NCBI RefSeq assembly: GCF_000271665.2
Contig: NZ_CP010978.1
Coordinates: 1,024,501-1,088,500 of the forward strand
Source: Pelosinus fermentans JBW45
Lineage (GTDB): Bacteria > Bacillota > Negativicutes > DSM-13327
Direction of reading: 5' to 3'
Length of the DNA stretch: 64,000 nucleotides
Positions within the stretch are counted from its first letter, which is position 1. Every line of letters begins with the position of its first letter. The notes under the pieces were generated by a model. That model was not told the origin of the DNA. It worked only from the letters and a program-made list of their open reading frames with translations, and did not search any database. Both the position numbers and the translations under genes were made by a program. Positions 21,501 to 33,500 of this stretch are shown here, piece after piece.

Positions 21501-24500
21501 AACGCCTAATGGGAAAATAGATCGAAAGGATTTGATGAATCGTAAAATCGTATTAACAGGAACAAAAAAAACATTCTCCCCTCCATCAGAAATTGAAGAA
21601 AAGATTTTAGAAATCTGGAAAGCTGTTCTTCATAATGATAACATAAATATCGAAGATGGTTTTTTTGAGGTGGGAGGAGATTCACTTTTAGCAGTTGCCG
21701 TTGCAGAAAGAATCAAGAAAAAGCTGAAATGCGATTTTAATGTGACAACATTGTTTGAATATACCAACATTAAAAGTATTAGTAAATATATTGCGGAAAA
21801 TAAAGATACAATTGCCGTCTCTTATGATAGGGAAAATAGAAATTCAGGAAATGATAATTTGGATAACAGTGAAATAGGTCATAACAAAAAAAATCGAAAG
21901 TCATCTTATCCTGAATATTACCAAGATAGTTTAGCGATCATAGGGATATCGTGCCATTTCCCAGGAGCTAAAGATCACTTTGAATTCTGGCATAATTTAC
22001 GAGAAGGTAAAGAAAGTGTCAAGTTTTTTTCTCAAGGAGAACTTAGGAACTTAAATATACCGGAAGAAATTATTCAAGACCCGAACTATATTCCTGTTCA
22101 GTCAACTATAGAAGGTAAAGATTTGTTTGACCCTGCTTTCTTTAATATTTCTCCTAAAGATGCAGCAGCTATGGATCCCCAGTTTAGACTCTTATTACTT
22201 CATTCATGGAAGGCCATAGAGGATGCCGGCTATATTCCAAGGAAAATTCCTGAAACTAGTGTATTTATGACAGCCAGTAGCAGTATTTATCAAGCATTAT
22301 TGCTTAATTCCAAATCGGAAGAAAATAACATTTTGATGAACTCTGACGAATATGTATCCTGGATTTTGGCTCAAGGAGGAACAATCCCTACAATGATATC
22401 CTACAAACTAGGATTAAAAGGACCTAGTTTCTTTGTACAATCAAATTGTTCTTCTTCTTTAGTAGCATTATATTCAGCTTACCAAAGCCTGCGATCAGAT
22501 GAAGCAAAGTATGCTTTAGTAGGTGGTGCAAATATATTCCCTTCATCAAACTTAGGATATGTTTATCAACCTGGATTAAATTTTTCAAGTGATGGACATA
22601 TTAAAGCGTTTGATGCTTCAGCAGACGGAATGTTAAGCGGTGAAGGGGCTGCAGTTATTGTACTTAAAAAAGCTGTAGATGCTATAGAAGATGGAGACCA
22701 TATTTATGCCCTCCTTAGAGGAATAGGTTTAAATAATGATGGTTCAGATAAAGTAGGCTTTTATGCTCCAAGTATCAAAGGACAAGCTGAGGTAATTCGG
22801 AAAGTGTTAAATTCAACCCAAATTAATCCTGATTCAATTAGCTATATGGAAGCTCACGGAACCGGAACAAAATTAGGAGACCCTATTGAACATACCGCGC
22901 TGAGTGATATTTATAAACAATACACCACAAAAAAACAGTTTTGTGGAATTGGATCTGTAAAAACCAATATAGGGCACTTAGATGCAGCTGCAGGATTAGC
23001 AGGGTGCATTAAAGTCGCATTAAGCTTATACCACAATGAAATACCACCAACAATTAACTTTAAGAAACCAAACCCCAATATTGATTTTACTGACTCTCCA
23101 TTTTATGTTGTTAATAAAATCAAGAAATTAGAGAAAAATTCATCTCCATATAGAGCTGCACTGAGTTCGTTTGGGATCGGAGGAACAAATACTCATGCAA
23201 TCTTTGAACAGTATACAAGTGTTGAGAAACCAGAATATTTAAATCGACAATTATACAATGATAATATATTCTATATGCTCCCTATATCTGCTAAAAATAA
23301 TGATCGTCTTAAAGACTATGCACAAAACCTTCTTAGTTTTTTAAAAGAACCTCGAAATCATAATGACGATAAATTTGTTGAAGCTGCCGCCTATCACGAT
23401 ATTAATTTAGCCGATCTAGCCTATACCTTCCAAGTAGGACGAGAAGAGATGGAAAACAGATTAATCTTTGTTTTCAACAATAAAAATGAACTAATTCAAA
23501 AGTTGGAAGAGTTTATTGATGGAAGAGAAAATATTGATGGTTGTTTTAGAGGAGAAGTAAAACAAGCAAAAGATTCTATCCAATTATTTAAAAAAGATGA
23601 TGAATTTGAAGAGCTAATTCACAAATGGATTACAAAAGGAAAAGTAAGAAAAATTGCAGAGTTATGGAGTAAGGGACTTTGTATAGATTGGGAATTGCTG
23701 TATCTAGATGCCAAACCACATCGCATCAGTGTAACTACGTATCCCTTTGCTAAGGAGCGATTTTGGATTTCGAAGATCAAGGCTGAGTCAATTAGCGGAA
23801 TCTCAGCTAATACTCCAGCCATGATGGGGTGCCTTCATCCTTTACTACACCAAAATACATCGAATTTATCTGAGCAGCGATTCAGTTCTACCTTTACAGG
23901 TCAGGAACTTTTTTGGGCAAATCATGTCGTTAAGGGGCAGAGGGTCTTACCTGAGGTAGCCTATCTTGAGATGGTACGAGCAGCTGTGGAGCAGGCGACA
24001 AAAAACTTAGAAGAAGTTAAAACTGGAATTCGACTAAAAAACGTGATTTGGGATCGGCCTATTGTTTTAGGGGATAAACCGGTTCAGCTACATATCGGAC
24101 TCTTCCCAGAAGATAAAGGAGAGATTGCCTATGAAATATATAGCCAGTCTGAAGAAAGCAGTGGAGAAATTGTAGTATATAATCAAGGGAGTGCTGCGTT
24201 ATTCAGTTCGACTAAGGACGCGGAGACGTTAGATGTTAAGGCATTGCAGGTTAAGTGCAAGCAAAATGTTTTATCATCGACGCAATGTTATGAGGCATAT
24301 AGAAAGATGGGGATTAGCTATGGTGCCGAATATCAGGGTATTGAAAAAATATATGTAGGATTGGGTCAAGTATTGGCAAAGCTAAAGTTACCATCCTCAG
24401 TAGCAGCTACGCAAGATCAATTTGTACTGCATCCTAGTTTAGTGGATTCAGCGGTGCAGGCATCGTTAGGTTTGATGATGAGTTCTGATAATCTTAATTT

Positions 24501-27500
24501 TGTTCGGCCCCTTACTCTGAAAGAAATTGAGATTCTGGGCAATTGCACGTTCACCATGTGGGCTCTGCTTCGATTCAGCGATGGTAGCAAAGCAGTGAAT
24601 AAAACACCGAAATTTGATATCGATTTATGTGATGATCAAGGTAAAATTTGTGTTCGGGTAAAGGAAATGGAATTGCACGAGAATACAGAGAAAGTGATTA
24701 CGGCTTCTTTAGAACCAAGACCACAAAACGTAATGACTCCTAAGATACAAGAGGACTTTGAGATGATGACGTTTGAAGAAATCTTGCAAGAGGAAGCCTT
24801 ATCAAAACGTGCACCAGTCCAAATTAAAACTATAGTTTGTTTTTTATCGAACCTTCGAAATCAACAAGCGATTGTGGAAGCAATACGGACATTAGAGCAA
24901 CAAACTAATGTGCTTTTTATTTCACAAGGTACAACCTATCAAAAACATTCCCAAGAAGCATATACTATTTCCAGAAGTGATAAAAAAACATACGAGCAGG
25001 CTTTTCAAAGCATTCGTGAAGAATATGGTGAAGTTGACGCTGTTCTCTATTTATGGCCGCTTGAGGATTCAATTTATATTCAGGATTATTCCGTCATTGT
25101 ATATATGTTGCAGAGTATAGCCGCCGTGAAATTGAAAGCCAAACAAGTTTTATTAGGCGCTCAATTTGAGAATGGACTGGAGCGTTGTTACCTAGATTCT
25201 TGGATTGGTTTTGAACGCTCCTTAAGACTTGTTCTGCCCAATACGCAAGTGGCTGTGATGTATCAGGAGAGTGGAGGGCAAAAGCAGGAAAGTTTCATAA
25301 AGGATTGGATGAAAAAAATCTGGTCAGAACTGCAAACAAAGAAACTCCAAAGTGTTTGCTACCAAAAAGGAAAACGGCATGTATATCAGATTAAGGCAAC
25401 AACCTTGCAAATGGGCAACTGTCTATTGCAAACAGGAGGTACCTATCTCATAACAGGAGGCTGCGGTGGACTTGGGTTCTTGTTTGCCAAACATTTTGCA
25501 AAAACCAAGCCTGTGAATCTGATACTAACGGGAAGATCCCCAATGGATGAAAAGAAACAAAATAAGATCAAAGAAATAGAAGAGTTAGGCAGTCAGGTAT
25601 TATACCTACAAGCGGACACTTGCAATGTAAGTAACATGAAAGCCGTTTTGATCCAGGCAAAAGAAAAATTTGGGAAGATCGATGGAGTCCTACATGCTGC
25701 AGGACTGGCTGACAGTCAAAGCATCTTTGAAAAAGACATGGAAGATTTTAAAAAGATAGTAGAACCCAAAATCAAAGGCACTCTTGTGCTTGATGAAGTG
25801 CTTCAGACAGAGGCACTTCATTTTATATGCTATTTTTCTTCATCTTCAGCGATTTTAGGCGATTTTGGCTCTTGTGATTATGCCATCGGTAACCGCTTCC
25901 AAACGGCCTACGCTTTTTATCGGAATGTAGAGCAGCGGCAAGGCAAGACCCTTGTGATTAACTGGCCTCTATGGAGGGATGGAGGGATGGGGGTTGGTGA
26001 GGAAGAGAATAGTAAAATGTATTTGAAATCCAGCAGTCAACGTTACTTAGAAGCCGAAGAAGGGGTCTTGCTATTTGATCAATTACTAGCTCAAACCAAT
26101 ACACAGCATTTAATCTTGGTTGGAAATCGCAGCAAGGTTTACCGATTTTTAGAGCTGACGCAAGACCAATCTTCTATGCCACCTACGATTAGCTTAACCT
26201 CTTCAGGCAAAGGAAGACGTATGGAAATGAAGGGATTGAGCTTTGAACAGTGCTTGGAATGGGATTTGAAGGAGCATATCAGCCAATTACTCAAAATTTC
26301 TCGAGATAAATTAGACAGAGAAGACAACTTAGCGGATTTTGGCTTCGATTCCATTAGCTTAGCTCAATTTGCAAACCTGTTAACTAATCATTATGGAATA
26401 GAAATTACCCCTGCTTTATTTTTCGGGCACTCTACGATTGAAAAATTGATTCAATACTTTTTTGCGGGATATCAAGAAACCATGCAGCTTTTTTATCAAG
26501 AAAGTACGGTATTGCCAGAGGCAGCGCAAGAAGTTTTGGCTGTTACGCTTACATCCAGGCGACAGGAATTTAAAAAAATTAGAATTGCCATGGAAAATAC
26601 TCCGCAAAGTATGCAAGAGCCCATTGCGATCATTGGAATGAGCGGTCGCTTTCCTCAGGCTAGCACCATAGATGAAATGTGGAAGATCCTTGCTGATGGA
26701 AAAGACGTAATTCAAGACTTTCCGGCAGACCGCTTCTCAGGAAAAGGGAAAAGTCCATATCAATACGGTGCCATTCCGGGAGTCAGTGAATTTGATCCGC
26801 TGTTCTTTGAGATATCTCCCCGGGAAGCCGAAAGCATGGACCCCAGACAGCGGCTGCTGCTGCAGGAATCCTGGAAGGCCTTAGAAGATGCAGGCTATGG
26901 AAGCTCTCAGATCCAAAAGAGTAAAATCGGTATGTTTGTGGGAGTGGAAGAAGGGGATTATCGCTTGCTGCTCAAAGAAAAGAGCAGTATTACGTCCAAT
27001 CATAATGCCGTTTTATCTGCCCGCTTAGCCTATTTCCTAAACCTAAGCGGACCGAATATGGCAATTAATACGGCTTGCTCCTCCGGCTTAGTGGCAGTAC
27101 ATCAAGCCTGCCAAAGCATCCGCCAGCAAGAATGCGACACCGCCCTGGCGGCCGGCGTGAATCTGCTGCTGACACCGCAGATGTTTCAAGGGATGAGTGA
27201 AGCGGGTATGCTGTCAGAGGACGGGAAGTGCTTTGCCTTTGATAAAAGAGCCAATGGAATGGTCCCAGCGGAAGCGGTTGCGGTAGTGGTACTAAAACGC
27301 CTATCCCAGGCAAAGGCAGATAAAGATCCGATCTATGCCGTAATCAAAGGAAGTGGCATTAACTATGACGGAAAAACCAATGGAATCACCGCTCCCAGTG
27401 GTGCTTCTCAAACGAAGCTTCTAAAATCGGTGTATGATCAGTACCAGATAAACCCCGAAGACCTTGAATATATTGTAACTCATGGGACGGGGACGAAATT

Positions 27501-30500
27501 AGGAGATCCCATTGAAGTCAATGCTCTGTATGATGCATTTAAAGACTATACGAAAAAGCAGGGCTACTGCGCCTTGACGTCTACCAAGACCAACTTTGGG
27601 CATGCGCTGGCGGCTTCCGGTCTGGTGAGCTTAATTAGCCTGGTTCAGGCATTTCGTCATGAAACCATACCAGCCAGCCTCCACTTTCAAAAAGAGAATG
27701 AATACATTCAATGGTCGGGAAGTCCGTTCTATGTAAATAAAGAAAGCAAAGCTTGGCCTGAAAAGGAAGAAAAGAGGAGAATGGGTGGAGTAAGTGCCTT
27801 TGGAATGAGCGGTACGAATGTGCATATGGTACTGGAAAGCTATCCGGAGAACAGGATGGAAATGAAGAAAACCTCCCCCTGCTATCTGCTGGCCTTTTCT
27901 GCCAAAACCCAAGAGAGCTTGCAGGAAAAATGCAAAGAAATGATCGTCTGCTTAGAAAAGGAAAAGGCAAAGAGTTTAGGGGAGATTAGCTTTACCTTGC
28001 TGGAAGGACGTCAGCACTTTGCCCATCGCTGCGCAGTGGTAGTGCAGGACAAAGAAGATGGGATCTATGTACTGCAGCAGATGGGGAGCAAAGAAAAACT
28101 CCCCAATCTGTTTAAGGGGATAGTAGCCCGGGACTTTACAGGACAGAAAGCGATAGAGGAATATGGTCAAGAGCTGTTAGCGCAAAGCTTCTCCCAGGCA
28201 GATACGAATCGCTATAAAGAGATACTGCACGCCTTGGCAGATCTCTACTGCCAGGGATATGACCTTGCATGGCGGCAGCTATATGGTGAAGAAAAACCTA
28301 ACCGTCTTCATCTGCCCGGCTATCCCTTTGCGAAAGAAAGCTATTGGGTGCCGGAGGTGGAAAGCTCACTCAATAACAGGACCAAATTAGAAAGTGTAAC
28401 AGTTATTCACCCCTTACTACATCAAAATACATCGGATTTTTCAGAACAACGTTTCAGTTCCAGTTTTACGGGTGAGGAGTTTTTCTTGAAAGATCATATA
28501 GTGAAGGGGCAGCGTATACTGCCTGGGGTGGCGCATCTGGAAATGGCCTGGGCTGCAGCCCAGCAGACAGCAGGAGCATTAATGGAAGAAAAAACAGGGA
28601 TGCGGTTGAAAGACATAATTTGGGCACAGCCGATAGTAGTGGGAGAAGAGGCAGCTCAAGTACACATAGGACTTTTCCCAAAAGAAAATGGAGAAATATC
28701 CTATGAAATTTACAGTCAAATGAAAGACAATGTAAAAGAGGCTGTTATACACAATCAGGGGAGTATTGCGCTGGTAAATTATATGGAAGAAAGGAAAGTT
28801 TTAGATCTTAAGGCATTGCAGGCTGAATGCAGCCAAGGTATTTTATCAGCTGCTCAATGTTATAAAAGACTTAAAGCAGCAGGAATGGAATATGATACGA
28901 GATACCAGGGAATCGAAAGTGTGTATCTGGGAGTGGATCAGGTTCTGACTAAGTTAGTGATCCCTTCTTCTATCTTGGATACGCAGGAACAATTTAATTT
29001 GCATCCATGTTTACTAGATTCGGCCATGCAGGTAATCGGTCTGCAGATGACTGTCGAACATTGCAGACCTGCTGCTATCATTGCTTTAGAAGAACTTGCA
29101 ATAATTGGTCAATGTATTTCAGCGCCTTGGGTTCGAATTTGCAGGGATAGAAAGTCGGAAAGATTTGATATGGATTTCTGTGATGATCAAGGAACGGTTT
29201 ACATGCAAATGAAAGGGCTGGAAATACAGGTGTATACAGAAGAGATGAATATGATACCTTCTGAAAAAAATTCCCAATATCCTAAAATTCACAATAGCCA
29301 GTATCCGGTTGCTCAAGGAAGACGAGCAGAAATGAAGGGATTTACCCTGGAGCAATGTATTGATTGGGATTTAAAGGAGCAAGTCAGTCAGCTGCTTAAG
29401 ATCCCCCGAGATAAATTAGATCGGGAAGAAAACCTGGCAGAATTTGGTTTTGATTCCATAAGCTTATCCGAATTTGCAGGAATCATAACAAATCATTACA
29501 GCATTGAATTTACTCCTGCTCTATTTTTTGGATACTCAACGTTAAAAAATTTAACACAATACTTTTTAACAGAGTATCAGGATGTCATGCAATTGCATTA
29601 TCGAGAAGCTGTTATGGAAGAGGGCAGACAAGTCGTTCAGGCAGTGCCGGCAGTTACCTTAATCTCCAAACGTCAGACATCTATACAATCCAGATTTATA
29701 ACGAAACCAGCTTCTCAGGAGATACAGGAGCAAGAGCCCATTGCCATCATCGGAATGAGCGGCCGCTTTCCAGAGGCCAGAACCATAGATGAAATGTGGC
29801 AGATTCTTGCCGCAGGCAAAGACGTAATCCAGGACTTTCCGGCAGACCGCTTCTCAGGAAAAGGGAAAAGTCCATATCAATACGGTGCCATTCCGGGAGT
29901 CAGTGAATTTGATCCGCTGTTCTTTGAGATATCTCCCCGGGAAGCCGAAAGCATGGACCCCAGACAGCGGCTGCTGCTGCAGGAATCCTGGAAGGCCTTA
30001 GAAGATGCAGGCTATGGAAGCTCTCAGATCCAAAAGAGTAAAATCGGTATGTTTGTGGGAGTGGAAGAAGGGGATTATCGCTTGCTGCTCAAAGAAAAGA
30101 GCAGTATTACGTCCAATCATAATGCCGTTTTATCTGCCCGCTTAGCCTATTTCCTAAACCTAAGCGGACCGAATATGGCAATTAATACGGCTTGCTCCTC
30201 CGGCTTAGTGGCAGTACATCAAGCCTGCCAAAGCATCCGCCAGCAAGAATGCGACACCGCCCTGGCGGCCGGCGTGAATCTGCTGCTGACACCGCAGATG
30301 TTTCAAGGGATGAGTGAAGCGGGTATGCTGTCAGAGGACGGGAAGTGCTTTGCCTTTGATAAAAGAGCCAATGGAATGGTCCCAGCGGAAGCGGTTGCGG
30401 TAGTGGTACTAAAACGCCTATCCCAGGCAAAGGCAGATAAAGATCCGATCTATGCCGTAATCAAAGGAAGTGGCATTAACTATGACGGAAAAACCAATGG

Positions 30501-33500
30501 AATCACCGCTCCCAGTGGTGCTTCCCAAACGAAGCTTCTAAAATCGGTGTATGATCAGTACCAGATAAACCCCGAAGACCTTGAATATATTGTAACTCAT
30601 GGGACGGGGACGAAATTAGGAGATCCCATTGAAGTCAATGCTCTGTATGATGCATTTAAAGACTATACGAAAAAGCAGGGCTACTGCGCCTTGACGTCTA
30701 CCAAGACCAACTTTGGGCATGCGCTGGCGGCTTCCGGTCTGGTGAGCTTAATTAGCCTGGTTCAGGCATTTCGTCATGAAACCATACCAGCCAGCCTCCA
30801 CTTTCAAAAAGAGAATGAATACATTCAATGGTCGGGAAGTCCGTTCTATGTAAATAAAGAAAGCAAAGCTTGGCCCGAAAAGGAAGAAAAGAGGAGAATG
30901 GGTGGAGTAAGTGCCTTTGGAATGAGCGGTACGAATGTGCATATGGTACTGGAAAGCTATCCGGAGAACAGGATGGAAATGAAGAAAACCTCCCCCTGCT
31001 ATCTGCTGGCCTTTTCTGCCAAAACCCAAGAGAGCTTGCAGGAAAAATGCAAAGAAATGATCGTCTGCTTAGAAAAGGAAAAGGCAAAGAGTTTAGGGGA
31101 GATTAGCTTTACCTTGCTGGAAGGACGTCAGCACTTTGCCCATCGCTGCGCAGTGGTAGTGCAGGACAAAGAAGATGGGATCTATGTACTGCAGCAGATG
31201 GGGAGCAAAGAAAAACTCCCCAATCTGTTTAAGGGGATAGTAGCCCGGGACTTTACAGGACAGAAAGCGATAGAGGAATATGGTCAAGAGCTGTTAGCGC
31301 AAAGCTTCTCCCAGGCAGATACGAATCGCTATAAAGAGATACTGCACGCCTTGGCAGATCTCTACTGCCAGGGATATGACCTTGCATGGCGGCAGCTATA
31401 TGGTGAAGAAAAACCTAACCGTCTTCATCTGCCCGGCTATCCCTTTGCGAAAGAAAGCTATTGGGTGCCGGAGGTGGAAAGCTCACTCAATAACAGGACC
31501 AAATTAGAAAGTGTAACAGTTATTCACCCCTTGCTACATCAAAATACATCGGATTTTTCAGAACAACGTTTCAGTTCCAGTTTTACGGGTGAGGAGTTTT
31601 TCTTGAAAGATCATATAGTGAAGGGGCAGCGTATACTGCCTGGTGTAGCGTATCTGGAAATGGCCCGGGCTGCAGTCCAGCAGGCAGCAGGAAGAAGCGG
31701 GAAAGAAAACATTGGGATACAGATAAAAAATGTAGTTTGGAGCCGTCCAATAGGGGTAGGAGAAGAGGCAGTTCAGGTACATATAGGACTTTTCCCGGAA
31801 GAGAATGGAGAGATTGCCTATGAAATCTACAGCCATTTGGATGAAAGTCTTGAAGAAGCAGTGGTGCACAGCCAGGGAAATATCCTATTGCGTCCGGCAT
31901 GTGAAGTTAAGTCTCTGCCGATAGAACAGATACGGAAGCAGTGCAGTCGTGAAATTTTGAGTTCCAGCCAATGCTATGAGCAACTGAGAACGATGGGACT
32001 GGAATACGGACCAGGGCATCAGGGAATTGAGACATTGTACATTGGGGATAATCAGGTTCTGGCAAAACTGCTGCTGCCTGCCTTTCTGTTGGATACTCAG
32101 GATTCGTTTATCCTGCATCCCAGTATGATGGACTCTGCCCTGCAGGCATCCATGGGTCTGATGATTGGCTCCGGCAGTCTTAAACCCGCGCTGCCCTTTG
32201 CCCTGCAGGAACTGGAAGTAATGGCAGCCTGCACCCCCAGTATGTGGGCAGTAGTACGGTACAGCCCGGGCAGCAAAGGGGAAGATAAGGTACAGAAGCT
32301 GGATATTGCTCTATGTAATGAAGAAGGAACCCTTTGTGTACGCATGAAGGGCTTTTCTGCAAGAATTCTGGAAGGAGAAATCGATTCAGGGGCAAATATT
32401 GACATGTTGCTGTATCAGCATGGGTGGAAGGAAAAATGCATTGATCAAACAGCGACAGTCTCACACATTGACCAGCACATGGTAATCCTATGCGAACCGG
32501 ATCAAGGGATACAAGATAGTACGGCAATGAACATGAATGGAGTACGTTGTATTGCTTTGCAAAGGAAAGGGGGAAATATCGCGGTACGGTTTCAAGGGTA
32601 TGCATATGAAATTTTGGAAGAGATTCGAGCCATTCTCAAAGAGAAGACAAATAGCAAGGCTTTAATCCAGATTGTAATTTTCTCCAATGAACAGATGCCG
32701 TTCTTTGGATTCTCTGGATTATTAAAGACGGCTCATTTGGAAAACGCAAGACTGATTGGACAAATTATTGAGGTAGAACCTGAGGATAGTGCTCAAAGCA
32801 TCAGGGAAAAGCTGATAGAGAATAGTCATCAGCTCTTCGACAGTCATATTCGCTACCAGGATGGCAAACGATGGGTTACTGAGTGGAAGGAAATCGAAGA
32901 TACGCAAGATACTGTGAAGATTCCCTGGAAAGACCAGGGAGTTTATTTAATTACAGGAGGATCAGGAGGGCTGGGACTTATTTTTGCTCAGGATATTGCC
33001 CGGCAAGCAAAATCAGCCACCATAATCCTTACAGGCCGATCTGCCTTCACCCAAGAAATGCAAACGAAGTGGCAAGGAATTGTGACATTGGGGGCACGGG
33101 TGGAATATCGACAGGCAGATGTAACAGATCAGCAGGTCGTGAGTCGTTTAGTTGAGAAGATTCAAGAAGAATTTGGCGGTTTGCATGGTATTTTGCATTG
33201 TGCCGGCGTAATACGCGATAATTTTATTTTGAAGAAGACACAGGAAGAAATGCGGGAAGTTTTGTCACCCAAGGTGCTGGGGCTGGTGAATCTGGATCAG
33301 GCTACAAAAGATATGAAGCTAGATTTCTTTATCTTGTTTTCCTCCATAGCCGGCAGTCTGGGGAACGCAGGCCAGGCTGATTATGCTGCTGCCAATGCCT
33401 TTATGGATGCTTATGCCGAATATCGCAATGATTTGGCTGCCCGGCAGCAGAGGCAGGGGAAAACGCTCTCCATGAACTGGCCGTTGTGGCAAGAGGGCGG

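Noticed and set aside
27635-31087. Repeated 93- and 111-codon antisense ORFs
   Set aside because: They are mirror frames of the duplicated KS segment, which explains their near identity. They show no start signals or independent features.
13093-31640. Assembly artefact as the cause of the near-identical duplications
   Set aside because: Each copy has different flanks, open frames and small differences, so the duplications look real. Short-read mis-assembly cannot be fully excluded from sequence alone.
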